A program made the translations under genes and the position numbers. 28,701 nt of DNA from a virus: IMG/VR virus record IMGVR_UViG_3300021959_000288, positions 1-28,701 of that record. One strand, given 5' to 3'. This document shows, one piece after another, positions 14,832 to 23,200 of this stretch (within the stretch, counting starts at the first letter, position 1; every line of letters begins with the position of its first letter). The notes beneath the pieces were generated by a model, which searched no databases, was not told the DNA's origin, and saw nothing but the letters and a program-made list of their open reading frames with translations.

Positions 14832-15562
14832 TAGCCCTGACCTCCGCTAGCTACCATGTTCATTGCGCGCTGCTCGTCAGCCATGCGCGCTTGATTGATG
14901 GCACCCACACGGCCACCAGTTATCTCGTTGGACTGCGCAATGTTTGGGCCTGAGTACTGAAGACCATACCGACCCATCGACCGCTGCTGCTGGCCCTGAA
15001 GATTTGCACCAGCATTCATGACCGACTGATTTGCCCTTGCAATGTCATACGGCAAGTCGATGGTGTTGCGCCCCTGTATTGCCGACACAGCATAGTTTTC
15101 GATTGGAGCAAAGCGGTTCAGATAGTCTTGATATTGCGCGCGCTGTACGGCGGCGTTCAATCGGGAAGCACCTTCCTTCTTGTCCATTAAATACGCTGCA
15201 GGGTTGATGTTAGAGTACGCGCTCGTGGTCGGGCTGTAGGTTACGTTGCCGCCATACAGGCCGCTTGCCGACGGTTGGCCAGTAGTTACGACGCCCTCTG
15301 GCGGTGGAGTAAAGCCCTGCCCATAATACCCCTGCCCAAAGGAGCCAAACAAGCCACCAAAGCCACGAAGTGATTCCGGATCAACTACTTGCGCTTGATT
15401 GTCGGCCTGTGCTGTTGGCGGTGCTGTTGCAATAGGTGGGGCGCTTGGCTCTATAGAACTGGTTGCAGGGGCGGGGGAAAGGTCCGCAAACGCAGCTCGG
15501 AATTGAGGAGTAATCTGCTCCTCACCGCCCATAATGAATGCAAGATTTTCAAAAAACGCCAT
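14831..15562 (-). CDS. Virion-associated protein of unknown function, Pro/Gln/Gly-rich
   Basis: This 243-residue protein starts M-A-F-F-E-N-L-A-F-I-M-G-G. The first half is rich in Pro, Ala and Gly with little predicted structure; the second half has a helix with A-V-Q-R-A-Q-Y-Q-D-Y-L-N-R-F-A-P (about 137-152) and Gln/Gly-rich repeats. Residues 183-231 contain many Asn/Gln residues and an N-A-G-A-N-L-Q-G-Q-Q-Q-R-S-M-G stretch that recalls internal virion proteins. GGAGG lies in front of the ATG, within the end of the upstream gene. It is flanked by other probable ejection proteins, which is the only basis for calling it virion-associated. Confidence 0.55.
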   Translation of the reverse strand: MAFFENLAFIMGGEEQITPQFRAAFADLSPAPATSSIEPSAPPIATAPPTAQADNQAQVVDPESLRGFGGLFGSFGQGYYGQGFTPPPEGVVTTGQPSASGLYGGNVTYSPTTSAYSNINPAAYLMDKKEGASRLNAAVQRAQYQDYLNRFAPIENYAVSAIQGRNTIDLPYDIARANQSVMNAGANLQGQQQRSMGRYGLQYSGPNIAQSNEITGGRVGAINQARMADEQRAMNMVASGGQG

Positions 15563-15565
15563 GTC

Positions 15566-16201
15566 TTACTGCCCTCCCGTCGGATTAAACGCTGGACTGA
15601 ATCCGGTTGAGGGCTGCTGTGTAGTGGTCGTTCTGTTTCGTTGTAGCTGCCGGTCAACAAACGGAGAGGCCAAGTAGCCCAGCCCAGCACCAACACCAGA
15701 GCGAATAGCGCTGCTTGTATTGAATGCGCTTTCCGCCGCTTGGTTAGCTCTCTCTTGCGCAGTGCGGGCAATGTCCGCCATGCCGCTGACCGACTCGGCG
15801 GCCTGTCCCTGCCCCAAGTTCATGATGCCGCGTAGGCCTGAGTAGAAGCGGTCGGTGTTCGCTACCTTAGCCTCCGACACGCCAAGCCCTTGGCGTACAG
15901 CCTGTGCCCGACGAAGAGCAGCACTGTTCTCTTCAAACGCCCCCGATGAGGGGTCCACGCCCTGCTGGAACATCTGGTTCTGCAAGTTGTCCTGTGCCGT
16001 CTGGAAGCCCTGCTGGTATGCAGCAGAAGCCAAGCCGCCAGCGGTCTCGTAGTTACCTTGACTGCGGATATCCATGACCTGCTGAATGTACTGGTCCTCA
16101 AGCGGAGCAAAGACTTCCTTGTAGCGGTTAAAGCGCTCAGCCGCGATCTGAGCTAATGCCCTCTGCTCTTCAGTCTCTTTTGGCTTCTTTGGCTTACCCA
16201 T
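15566..16201 (-). CDS. Probable internal virion protein, helical
   Basis: This 211-residue protein opens with a lysine-rich start (M-G-K-P-K-K-P-K-E-T-E-E-Q) and then long helices: Q-I-A-A-E-R-F-N-R-Y-K-E-V-F-A-P-L-E-D (20-38), and A-x-G-L-A-S-A-A-Y-Q-Q-G (54-66). A Gly/Ala stretch at about 166-181 (S-A-I-R-S-G-V-G-A-G-L-G-Y-L-A-S) could touch membrane. The F-N-R-Y-K-E-x-F-x-P-L-E motif is common in small internal virion proteins of marine and proteobacterial podoviruses, as far as I recall. GGAAAG lies six bases before the ATG, and the start overlaps the upstream GNAT-like gene by eight bases. It is the first of four probable ejection proteins before the giant one. Confidence 0.6.
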   Translation of the reverse strand: MGKPKKPKETEEQRALAQIAAERFNRYKEVFAPLEDQYIQQVMDIRSQGNYETAGGLASAAYQQGFQTAQDNLQNQMFQQGVDPSSGAFEENSAALRRAQAVRQGLGVSEAKVANTDRFYSGLRGIMNLGQGQAAESVSGMADIARTAQERANQAAESAFNTSSAIRSGVGAGLGYLASPFVDRQLQRNRTTTTQQPSTGFSPAFNPTGGQ

Positions 16202-16598
16202 TGAGTTCTTTCCTATAGGTCACTTCGACGGGACTGTACCCGTATTTTTTTGCCGCCCTTTCCCAGCCCTTTCGTGAGGATACGAACTCCACCTCGGTGC
16301 ATTCCGCTTCACGCGCAAGCTGGTCAATTTGCTCTCCGTACAACTTGTCAGCACTTCCTTCCCCACAAAAAGCCGCTAAAACAAAAAGGGTGCGGACTTT
16401 TCTATAAGGACAAGTATGCGTACTCAATACTACAAATGAGTCACTACCGGAAGTGTCCATGAATAGAAAGGCTTTGTTTGTTTTTAACTGATCCTCCAAA
16501 TACTCCGGCATTTCTGGACAAGTATTTTTTTTCGCAAGTTCAGCAATATGCTTTCTCAATGTCGGCAGTGACTGCTCTGGGTCTACAGCTAACAACAA
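16194..16598 (-). CDS. Degenerate GNAT-like virion protein
   Basis: This 134-residue protein is read from TTG at 16598. The frame extends further upstream, but only inside the neighbouring gene; GGAGA stands exactly six bases before this TTG and makes it the likely start. A central strand pair (A-F-L-F-M-D, then S-F-V-V-L-S-T) is followed by a helix with Y-G-E-Q-I-D-Q-L-A-R-E-A, then E-V-E-F-V-S-S-R-K-G-W-E-R-A-A-K-K-Y-G-Y, the late part of a GNAT acetyltransferase fold ending in a K-x-Y-G-Y strand. The acetyl-CoA-binding signature (Q/R-x-x-G-x-G/A) is not clear, so it may be structural. T7 gp13 is a comparable small GNAT-like virion protein placed before the ejection proteins. The name is by pattern and position. 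Confidence 0.6.
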   Translation of the reverse strand: MLLAVDPEQSLPTLRKHIAELAKKNTCPEMPEYLEDQLKTNKAFLFMDTSGSDSFVVLSTHTCPYRKVRTLFVLAAFCGEGSADKLYGEQIDQLAREAECTEVEFVSSRKGWERAAKKYGYSPVEVTYRKELNG

Positions 16599-16599
16599 A

Positions 16600-16980
16600 T
16601 TAGTTCTCCGTTTTGTATTCCAGCTCCGGCTTTTCTGGCCAAACAACCGTGCTCGTATCGGTAACATTTAACAGAAGAGAGTGCAGTTTCTTTAACCAGA
16701 TCATCCAAGCCTGCTGGCAAGCGTCGGTTAAAGGAGAGTCAGGCATGACGGTCCAGCGATAACTATCAAGCATTTCGTTACGGGCTTGCCTCAGCTCATT
16801 AATATGCGGAGGCTGAGGGGGTCTGTCGTCAAGCTCTCCTGTTTCCAAGTTGTATATTTTTTTCGATGAGTCGTGTGCTCCGTCAATCGATGCCAGCGCT
16901 TCTGGCAGGTCGTCAGGATGCCCGCTGATAACGGGGCCAAGCTCACCAGTCCTTGCGTCGTATATCGTGATCGTTTTCAT
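16600..16980 (-). CDS. Phage tail assembly chaperone-like protein
   Basis: This 126-residue protein starts at an ATG with AGGAAG in front, two bases after the stop of the large fibre. The first part (M-K-T-I-T-I-Y-D-A-R-T-G-E-L, residues 1-14, then H-P-D-D-L-P and a D-G-A-x-D-S stretch) matches the strand-rich head of this family. The C-terminal half has L-R-Q-A-R-N-E-M-L, then R-W-T-V-M-P-D-S-P-L, then W-M-I-W-L-K-K-L and V-V-W-P-E-K-P-E. This is the typical pattern (LRxxRNxxL...W..LPD.PL...W..YR..L...VWP..P) of tail fibre and tail assembly chaperones. These assist folding or trimerisation of the fibre encoded just before. Position next to the 1076-residue fibre supports this. Confidence 0.75.
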   Translation of the reverse strand: MKTITIYDARTGELGPVISGHPDDLPEALASIDGAHDSSKKIYNLETGELDDRPPQPPHINELRQARNEMLDSYRWTVMPDSPLTDACQQAWMIWLKKLHSLLLNVTDTSTVVWPEKPELEYKTEN

Positions 16981-16982
16981 TT

Positions 16983-19900
16983 TTACTTCCTGTAAAGCGT
17001 CACGCGCAAAGATGTCTCCCAAACTCGGGAGTCGTCATTGTTGTTTATTAGTTGAATTTTGTACGTGTTAAGCACTCCGGCGATAGGGTCTTCGTCAAAG
17101 AAGAACAAGCCGTAGGTGCTCTTGCCAGAGCGCACGCGCAAAGAAGAGTAAAGCTGAGGCATTACAGCACCGTCATTCGTGCGGACGCATCTTGCGCCCA
17201 CATAGTCATCGCTGCCGCCATCCCTTTGAAGGACGAGGTTGGCGTCTATAGAAACGTGTTGCTCGCCAGAGGCGATTGTAGAGCTTGTCGTTATACCCGA
17301 CTCTAGCGTGTAGGTTGTGCTTACGTAATCGTAGCTGCCTTGGTTTTCTCCGACGTAGTAAAAGCCGAACTGGAAGTAATCATAATCACCTTCACCCGCG
17401 CCCACAAAAACATAACCATTAAAGACAGTGCTTACGTCGTACCAAGTGTTTCGCGTCGGATAAACAAACCCCGAGAAATTGTAAAAGAACGATGAGGAAC
17501 GGGTGATGGCAAGGTCTTGTATTTTTTCCGTGCCAATTGTCAGGTCGTCAATCTTGGCATTGGTCACACCAAGATCGCGAATATACAGTCGGTTGCGACC
17601 AAGCGCTGGATCATAGTAAGTGTCTAGGCTTACGTTATCGACCGTTATCCGTGCCGCGTCGAGAGAGCCCGTTGTAATTTTTGCTGCACTAAGGTTAGCT
17701 ATCTTGGCGTCGTCAATTGTTGCATTGCCGATCTTCGCATTGGTAATGCTGCCGTTTTGTATGACAGCATCCGACATGTAGATGCCGACAGGGACGGACA
17801 CGCCGTTGATTGTGGTGGGTGTTGTCCTGACAATGAATGGTGTTGCGTCCGGAACACCGGACCCAGAAGGGTTGCTAATCGAAAAGCTGTCGGCGCGAAC
17901 AATAAACTCTGACGTTGGCGTGCTATTGTTTGCCGTTGAGGCAAGACCAAAGCCGGACACGTAACCGTTGTTGTCGATCTTAACGGTATACTGGCCGGTA
18001 AGACCACTGACTGTGCTGGCCGTGGCGGATGCGTTTTGCTCGACGCTAACGCCGGTATTGTTAAAGTTATTTAAACGCGCATTGATGACCGAATAATCTT
18101 GCGCTGATGCCTGAGCAAAACCCTCTGCGTCAGTTGCTGATTGGGCCGCTTGGTCCCTATAGCTTAAGGCACTGGCTGCGTCTGTTGATGCGGAGGTTGC
18201 CGAAGATGACGCTGAAGATGCTGACGATCCCGCTGCTGTTGCGCTGGCGGCTGCATTAGACGCTGATGTGGCTGCAGCGCTTGCAGAGTTGGATGCATTA
18301 GTTGCTGATCCAGAGGCGTTTGTTGCTGCGGTTTGTGCGTCGTTTTTAGCGGCGGTTGCTGTTACCGAAGAGCTCTCTGCTGCTGCAGCACTATCACTTG
18401 CATCACTTGCTTGTGTCGCAGCCGTCGAAGCTGATGTGGCCGCTGCTGAAGCTGATCCAGCCGCTGCGTCGCGAGAACTGTCAGCGGCAACGCGAGAGGT
18501 GTTCGCGGCGCTAGCTGAGTTACTCGCCTCTGTTGCTTTTGTTGCCGCAGTCGTGGCCGAACCTGCAGCAGCATTAGCTGAATTTGTTGCCGACGTTGCG
18601 CTGTTTGCTGCAGTTGTAGCTGAGGTTGCTGCATTGGCTTCCGCTGTTTCTGCGTTGTTTTTTGCACTAACTGCGGAGACACTTGCTACCTCTGCCGCAT
18701 TCTTTGCCGACACTGAAGCAACTTCTGCCGCCTCAGCTCCAGCCTGCGCCGACTCAGCGGCGCTTTGAGCCGTCTCTGCGCTTAGCCTCGATGTTTCTGC
18801 GGCACTTGCTGATGTCGCAGAGGAGGAGGCTGACGCGCTTGCGGATGTTGCGCTACCGGCTGCAGCGGTCGCTGAGTTGGCCGCGTTTGCTTCTGCACTT
18901 TCAGCATCGTTCTTTGCTGCTGTTGCCGTCAGCGATGCACTGGTCGCTGTTGTTGCAGCAGACTCTGCGGTGTCGGCATATCCCAGAGCAGATGTTGCGC
19001 TAGTCGCAGCAGCAGACGCAGATGTTTGGGCCGCGCTGTTCGCCGCCTCTGCTGAAGTCTGCGCGCTTTGAGCAGCCGTCGATGCGCTGGCGGCATCTGT
19101 GGCTGCAGAGGTTGCTGTCGACGCGCTAGTAGAGGCGGAGGTTGCCGCAGTTTCGGCGTCGGCTTTTGCGGACTCCGCAGCTACCTTAGAAGTACTTGCT
19201 GAAGTTGCTGCTGTTTGTGCGTTAGTTGCGTAAGTGCCAGCATTTGTTTCAGACACGGCTGCTGCAGAAGAGGCGGTTTGAGCGCTTGTGTTAGCGCTTT
19301 CTGCTGAAATCTTTGCGGCGTTTGCTGCGGTCGCAGAAGTTGCTGCTGACGTGGCGCTATTAGCGGCCTGAGAGGCTGAAGTTGCTGCGCTCGTTGCCGA
19401 GCTGCTTGCCGATCCTGATGATGTTGCTGCGTTTGTCGCAGAAGTCTGAGCGCTATCCTTCGCCAGCACCGCGTCATCTTCTGCAGCAATGGCGTCAACC
19501 TTGGCTTGAACGGCAACATCTCTGGCCCCAATTGCTTCGTTCTTTGCCGCAATCGCTGCCTCGGCGGCGGCTTGAGCTGCGGCCAAGTTGTCAGCCGAAG
19601 ATTGAGAGTTGCCGAACGCCGTTTCCAGATCGTCGATCTGAGTTTCTAAACTGTCTTGCGTTGTTTCAATTGTAGTAATTCTAGTGCTTAGCTGTGTGTT
19701 AAGCTGCGAGTTACCAATAGAGTTAGTAAGGGTAGTAAGAAGAAATTGAGTGTCTGGAAGTGTTGTTCCGTTTACGCCGGAGGTTTGGCTTGTTGCTGAC
19801 TCAATATTGTTTAGGTTTACATTTGATACCCAATAGTAATAGCTCTTGTTTGAGCCGACATCATCTGAGTAAACTCGGCCATCTACGTTAGCTAATACTT

Positions 19901-20213
19901 CTGCATCCGCGAAGGCGCTGGTAACAGAGCGGTAGATGCGGGTGTGGCTGTGACCGACATAGTCGGTGTAGTCCCACGTCAGTACGATTGACCGGAACGC
20001 ACCGCTGGCCTGTAGACTTGTTGGGGTTGACGGTGTCGCAATCGTTGGATCATCAAAGTCGAGAGGTATACCATTGCTCTCGAAGAAACCGTTCTTGCGC
20101 ATGTCGGCAATGGTGACCATCTGGCCAGCCGTCCTGACAAGCTCCTGCCGTATAGCCTCAAGAAACCTTCTGGTCTCTGCGTCACCCTTAATAGGAGTTC
20201 TGGGTAGGCTCAC
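16983..20213 (-). CDS. Large tail fibre with FN3, Ala/Ser stalk and gpJ-like region
   Basis: This 1076-residue protein begins at GTG with GGAGGAG five bases before it; GTGA overlaps the previous stop. An N-terminal anchor (1-60) is followed by one fibronectin type III domain (about 64-143, with S-I-V-L-T-W and S-Y-Y-Y-W-V-S). A coiled coil lies at 155-202 and an Ala/Ser/Thr repeat stalk at about 206-705. Next comes a segment like the end of lambda tail-tip protein J: Y-T-V-K-I-D-N-N-G-Y-V-S-G-F-G-L, then F-I-V-R, then N-G-S-I-T-N-A-K-I-G with repeated D-D-A-K-I steps (about 735-850). The C-terminal domain (850-1076) is Tyr/Asp-rich and probably binds the host receptor. It likely forms a trimeric fibre. 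A J-like region beside ejection-type genes is unusual. Confidence 0.85.
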   Translation of the reverse strand: MSLPRTPIKGDAETRRFLEAIRQELVRTAGQMVTIADMRKNGFFESNGIPLDFDDPTIATPSTPTSLQASGAFRSIVLTWDYTDYVGHSHTRIYRSVTSAFADAEVLANVDGRVYSDDVGSNKSYYYWVSNVNLNNIESATSQTSGVNGTTLPDTQFLLTTLTNSIGNSQLNTQLSTRITTIETTQDSLETQIDDLETAFGNSQSSADNLAAAQAAAEAAIAAKNEAIGARDVAVQAKVDAIAAEDDAVLAKDSAQTSATNAATSSGSASSSATSAATSASQAANSATSAATSATAANAAKISAESANTSAQTASSAAAVSETNAGTYATNAQTAATSASTSKVAAESAKADAETAATSASTSASTATSAATDAASASTAAQSAQTSAEAANSAAQTSASAAATSATSALGYADTAESAATTATSASLTATAAKNDAESAEANAANSATAAAGSATSASASASSSATSASAAETSRLSAETAQSAAESAQAGAEAAEVASVSAKNAAEVASVSAVSAKNNAETAEANAATSATTAANSATSATNSANAAAGSATTAATKATEASNSASAANTSRVAADSSRDAAAGSASAAATSASTAATQASDASDSAAAAESSSVTATAAKNDAQTAATNASGSATNASNSASAAATSASNAAASATAAGSSASSASSSATSASTDAASALSYRDQAAQSATDAEGFAQASAQDYSVINARLNNFNNTGVSVEQNASATASTVSGLTGQYTVKIDNNGYVSGFGLASTANNSTPTSEFIVRADSFSISNPSGSGVPDATPFIVRTTPTTINGVSVPVGIYMSDAVIQNGSITNAKIGNATIDDAKIANLSAAKITTGSLDAARITVDNVSLDTYYDPALGRNRLYIRDLGVTNAKIDDLTIGTEKIQDLAITRSSSFFYNFSGFVYPTRNTWYDVSTVFNGYVFVGAGEGDYDYFQFGFYYVGENQGSYDYVSTTYTLESGITTSSTIASGEQHVSIDANLVLQRDGGSDDYVGARCVRTNDGAVMPQLYSSLRVRSGKSTYGLFFFDEDPIAGVLNTYKIQLINNNDDSRVWETSLRVTLYRK
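18099..19598 (-). repeat. Long Ala/Ser/Thr low-complexity repeat coding the fibre stalk
   Basis: About 500 codons read almost only Ala, Ser, Thr, Asn, Glu and Lys in short units such as A-A-T-S-A, N-S-A-S-A-A and A-A-K-N-D-A-E. Heptad-like spacing (A-A-x-x-A-x-x) points to a trimeric helical stalk as in lambda side-tail fibres. The same DNA gives long Gln/Arg or Leu/Pro-rich readings in other frames; those are shadows. Confidence 0.85.
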
Positions 20214-21889
20214 AGGAACTCCTCCGGAGACTCGGCGACCATGACTTGGTTAACGTCGCCGGTTCCGGAAAGCTTTACCTGAAAATCTTTGGCTAGATAG
20301 CCAGCCGGAAGCCGGAACATGTTGCCGTTCGCCACGGACTGCGTGTGTTTTTGTGTACCATCTGCGTATAACGTAAAGCTGATTGGATAGGACTCGGCGT
20401 CAATTAGAGCGCACGATGGATTGATAGGCCTTTCACTTCTCATCTCTTTTGATTGCCACGTATAGGCCTGAGCCGATCCACCGTCGAACTTCTTAACCTT
20501 GGCCGCCGCACCTTCAGCAATAACCAAATATAAGGCGTCATCCTTCGGGTCGTTGAATCCTGCAAGGGCGTAGTAGTCCAGAGTGCTAATCAGCGGCATT
20601 TCCATTCGACCGTCGAATACATACCCGCCGCTTGACGCGCCGTTTTGCCAAAAGAAAATATACCGCCCCTCATAATGATAGGCGTGAATACTGGGCGGGT
20701 TAAGCTCCTGCCACTGGTCTCGGCTAAATATCCCTTCAGTTACAAGAGATACTCCGTTTTCGCCTGCCGCAACAAGGCCGTCTGGCGATGCATACAAAGC
20801 CACAGACCCCATGTCGACAATAGACCTGCTAGAAACGCACGCCTGATTGTTGTCGATCTCAACGGCGGACATGCTTGATGGAGAGGACCCCGTCATCAAA
20901 ACAGGCTTACCCTCAGTCATAACCATAAGGCCAATACTGACACTTGCGAGACCGACGATTGGAGATTTGGTAACTAGGCTGTAAGCCCTTGGAAATGTGT
21001 GGGGTAAGAACGGCTCGGAGAAAAATACAGAGCGTCCGGTAAAGCCAGCAAGCACGCCGTTTGGCATCGTGGTCAGCCCCCGCATCGGGCCGTCGGGGTG
21101 ATCCCCCGCATCATCGTCTGGAGCAGCGCTCCAGCTCTGAGTGGTTAAAAGCTCGCCAAGGTTTTCGTCCAGCACCGTATCGTCGACGCTCGACACAGTT
21201 GCAAGAATGTCTTGGACAAACTGATACTCGCCGTTGATGTTTGTTCTGTAAATGCGGCGGAGGGCTGGTCGGGAGGCTGTGCTGTAGACATAGGCCGGCA
21301 AAGAACCGGTAAACGAAAGCGCCACCGTCTCGCCGGACTTTACATCAAGAATGTCGGACGCTGGAGACGGGGCAGACTCCTCTCCAAGACCTGACACCCA
21401 CGTGTAGGCATATGCCCTAGACAGGGGAGTGACTGTTGTGTCGTCGCTTGTTACCGTAACCGTTGCCGATGGGGCGTCTTCCGGAGCGGTAACGCCAAGC
21501 TTTCTGCTAACGGTGGGCTCATACGTAGGTGCCACAGAGCCGGTAATCTCGGTGCCCAAAGCCATGCGGGGGTAAAGGTCGCCTGTCCAGTACAGACGAT
21601 CATGTGGGTCTTCTGCAATGGGGGATGGGGCCGCGTGAACAACGTCGTCCCAGATCAACCAGTAGTCGTTGTCCTGCCTGTCACGATACCGATATATAGT
21701 CTTTGTTGTTGTCGGAACAGTAAACTCTGTTCCGTCGTGGTCATTAATTACGGTCGGTGTGCGCCAAGAGGCAAGTCGACCAGAGTCAAAGCGCGCGTTT
21801 TCGGCAATTGTTGCGGCGCTTTCTGGCAGCAAGCGCGGCGACAATTGAGGGATAATACCACCAAATGTCTGTACTTTGATTCCGGCCAT
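20210..21889 (-). CDS. Tail nozzle/hub-like structural protein
   Basis: This 559-residue protein starts M-A-G-I-K-V-Q-T-F-G-G-I-I-P-Q-L-S-P-R-L-L-P, then A-T-I-A-E-N-A-R-F-D-S-G-R-L-A-S-W. This opening is shared by tail nozzle, tubular or stabilisation-type proteins of many podoviruses, which are made of repeated strands in a propeller. The body is strand-rich with Trp/Tyr/Gly motifs (Y-R-D-R-Q-D-N-D-Y-W-L-I-W at about 68-80, A-Y-T-W-V-S-G-L-G-E-E-S-A-P-S-P-A-S at 160-177, R-R-I-Y-R-T-N). It lies between small tail genes and the fibre; GTGA couples it to the fibre gene. The start has only a weak site (GAGAAAAG), although a stronger GGAGGTGG lies 25 bases upstream in front of a different frame. 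The family name is from memory of the N-terminal pattern. Confidence 0.65.
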   Translation of the reverse strand: MAGIKVQTFGGIIPQLSPRLLPESAATIAENARFDSGRLASWRTPTVINDHDGTEFTVPTTTKTIYRYRDRQDNDYWLIWDDVVHAAPSPIAEDPHDRLYWTGDLYPRMALGTEITGSVAPTYEPTVSRKLGVTAPEDAPSATVTVTSDDTTVTPLSRAYAYTWVSGLGEESAPSPASDILDVKSGETVALSFTGSLPAYVYSTASRPALRRIYRTNINGEYQFVQDILATVSSVDDTVLDENLGELLTTQSWSAAPDDDAGDHPDGPMRGLTTMPNGVLAGFTGRSVFFSEPFLPHTFPRAYSLVTKSPIVGLASVSIGLMVMTEGKPVLMTGSSPSSMSAVEIDNNQACVSSRSIVDMGSVALYASPDGLVAAGENGVSLVTEGIFSRDQWQELNPPSIHAYHYEGRYIFFWQNGASSGGYVFDGRMEMPLISTLDYYALAGFNDPKDDALYLVIAEGAAAKVKKFDGGSAQAYTWQSKEMRSERPINPSCALIDAESYPISFTLYADGTQKHTQSVANGNMFRLPAGYLAKDFQVKLSGTGDVNQVMVAESPEEFL

Positions 21890-21956
21890 TACTTTTCTCG
21901 TTCATTACTCTACCACCTCCATACATGTAGAGAGCATTTCAGTCCACGAAAACGAC

Positions 21957-22466
21957 TTAGTTAATATCTTCTGGCAGAGGCATGATCCCACGTTCGCAGT
22001 CATCGCCGTAGAGTTCCATTGAGCTCTCTGGGATGCTGTATACGTCCATAACCACTTGGCGGATTGGCGAGTCCTTAACCATGAAAACGCCTATCTTATC
22101 GACGTTGGGAAGCCCTAGAACATAAGCCTGCCACGCACTCTTGAACGGGTCGGCAGCGTGGTATGCTTTAGAGCCGTTTTCGTCATAGGCCACCAGAGCG
22201 CACTGAATGTAGGCCACTCCCTCACTTAGCCACAACGTAAAATAAATCATGTCTACGTCATCCACGCACACGACCATCCCGTGGAAGTTGTATGCGTCAA
22301 CAAGAACGCCGTCGATCCAGTCCGCAAAGTACTGCTTACGTTGCGCTTCGTCAGTCATGTCGTCCGGCCAAGGGTATGAGCCAGCGGCCATATCCGCGTA
22401 GCTATCAGCGTATAGGCGATCAAAGTCGAAGTCGGCGGTTGATGATGTGGACCTAACCGTAATCAC
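21957..22466 (-). CDS. Unknown virion-arm protein, 169 residues
   Basis: The gene starts at GTG that overlaps the stop of the upstream gene by four bases (GTGA). The protein is acidic, with many Asp and Tyr residues: D-F-D-F-D-R-L-Y-A-D-S-Y near residue 13, then a helix (Y-F-A-D-W-I-D-G-V-L-V-D-A), several strands (M-V-V-C-V-D-D-V-D-M-I-Y-F-T-L-W-L) and F-K-S-A-W-Q-A-Y-V-L-G-L near 112. The order of strands and helices could suit a GNAT-like fold, but no acetyl-CoA motif is seen, so I do not assign it. It lies between a fibre-like gene and the nozzle-like gene. A likely internal or tail-associated part, unproven. Confidence 0.65.
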   Translation of the reverse strand: MITVRSTSSTADFDFDRLYADSYADMAAGSYPWPDDMTDEAQRKQYFADWIDGVLVDAYNFHGMVVCVDDVDMIYFTLWLSEGVAYIQCALVAYDENGSKAYHAADPFKSAWQAYVLGLPNVDKIGVFMVKDSPIRQVVMDVYSIPESSMELYGDDCERGIMPLPEDIN

Positions 22467-23017
22467 GTGAATGTTGCCACCGCTGTAGTTGTTGAGCCAG
22501 ACTGGTAGGGGAACGGGTTACCCGTGCTTGACCAAACCCACTGTGTCGCGTTTGTGTTGCTGTTGTAACTCGCGCTAGCCCGAGTGAAAGTATAGTCTGT
22601 GCTCAGGTTGCTTACTATTCGCACCTGTGTCCAGCCTGCGTTAGTGTGAGAGCCGGATAAAACAAAATACAGCGAGCCAGAAGAAATCCACTCAAACCTT
22701 GTAATAGAGGCTCCGCTTTTGGGATTAAACGTGCCGTCCGAAATAGAGCCGCCAGCGAGACCGTATCCGTAGTATGCGCCACTTTTACTCGTAAACAGAC
22801 CAACGGTAACCGTTTGCACGTCGAGCGCGGCGGATGTTCCGTAGAAGTTCGAGACGCTAATCGTGCCGCTAGATGGCACAGCACCGTTCGTGCCGGAGGT
22901 GCCAGCGGGGACGTAAGACCCGCCAGCATAATACTCGGACAAGCCTATAGGGTTGGAGCCGCCGAACTCCGTCTGGATATCTGCTAGAGTGAGAGTACCA
23001 GAAGTCGGCAGCGCCAC
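22463..23017 (-). CDS. Small tail or head fibre-like protein
   Basis: This 184-residue protein is read from GTG at 23017, three bases after the stop of the preceding small gene, with AGCAGG upstream. The start A-L-P-T-S-G-T-L-T-L-A-D-I-Q-T-E-F-G-G-S and the repeat V-P-S-S-G-T-I-S-V-S-N-F-Y-G (about 47-60) are typical of short phage decoration or fibre proteins (LPxSGxIxLxDIxxEFGGxxPIxLSEYY). The following part is Gly/Ser/Tyr-rich and strand-forming. It probably lies on the virion surface and may bind capsid, tail or host. Its stop overlaps the next start (GTGA). Confidence 0.7.
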   Translation of the reverse strand: MALPTSGTLTLADIQTEFGGSNPIGLSEYYAGGSYVPAGTSGTNGAVPSSGTISVSNFYGTSAALDVQTVTVGLFTSKSGAYYGYGLAGGSISDGTFNPKSGASITRFEWISSGSLYFVLSGSHTNAGWTQVRIVSNLSTDYTFTRASASYNSNTNATQWVWSSTGNPFPYQSGSTTTAVATFT

Positions 23018-23019
23018 GA

Positions 23020-23196
23020 CTAGTTAACCTGCTTTTGTGCCTGCTCGACGACCTTACGCAAGATAGGGTCAGCCACGCGATGCGGCAGTTCACCCAAAGC
23101 AGCCAAGATCGTGTTTACCTCCTGCACATTCAGCTCAATGCTGATTGTCGGCTGCTCGTCCTTCATTACGAGATTGTCTAGTTCTGGATTACTCAT
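23020..23196 (-). CDS. Small helical protein, 58 residues
   Basis: This is a short frame with GAGGAA seven bases before the ATG and four bases after the stop of the upstream gene. The product is M-S-N-P-E-L-D-N-L-V, then a short strand I-S-I-E-L-N-V-Q, then helix V-N-T-I-L-A-A-L-G-E-L-P-H-R-V-A-D and V-V-E-Q-A-Q-K-Q. The V-N-x-I-L-x-A-L-G-x-L-P pattern with a Gln-rich end occurs in a small gene class often found near phage fibre genes; its role is unknown to me. Tight spacing and good codon structure make it real. Confidence 0.75.
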   Translation of the reverse strand: MSNPELDNLVMKDEQPTISIELNVQEVNTILAALGELPHRVADPILRKVVEQAQKQVN

Positions 23197-23200
23197 TTAT

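Noticed and set aside
16599-16667. Longer 157-residue version of the GNAT-like protein
   Set aside because: Its extra N terminus lies wholly inside the tail-chaperone gene, whereas TTG at 16598 has GGAGA at ideal spacing just before it.
18268-19552. Long Gln/Arg- and Ala/Leu-rich frames on both strands in the stalk region
   Set aside because: They are alternative readings of the GCN/TCN-type repeat that codes the Ala/Ser stalk; composition follows directly from the repeat.
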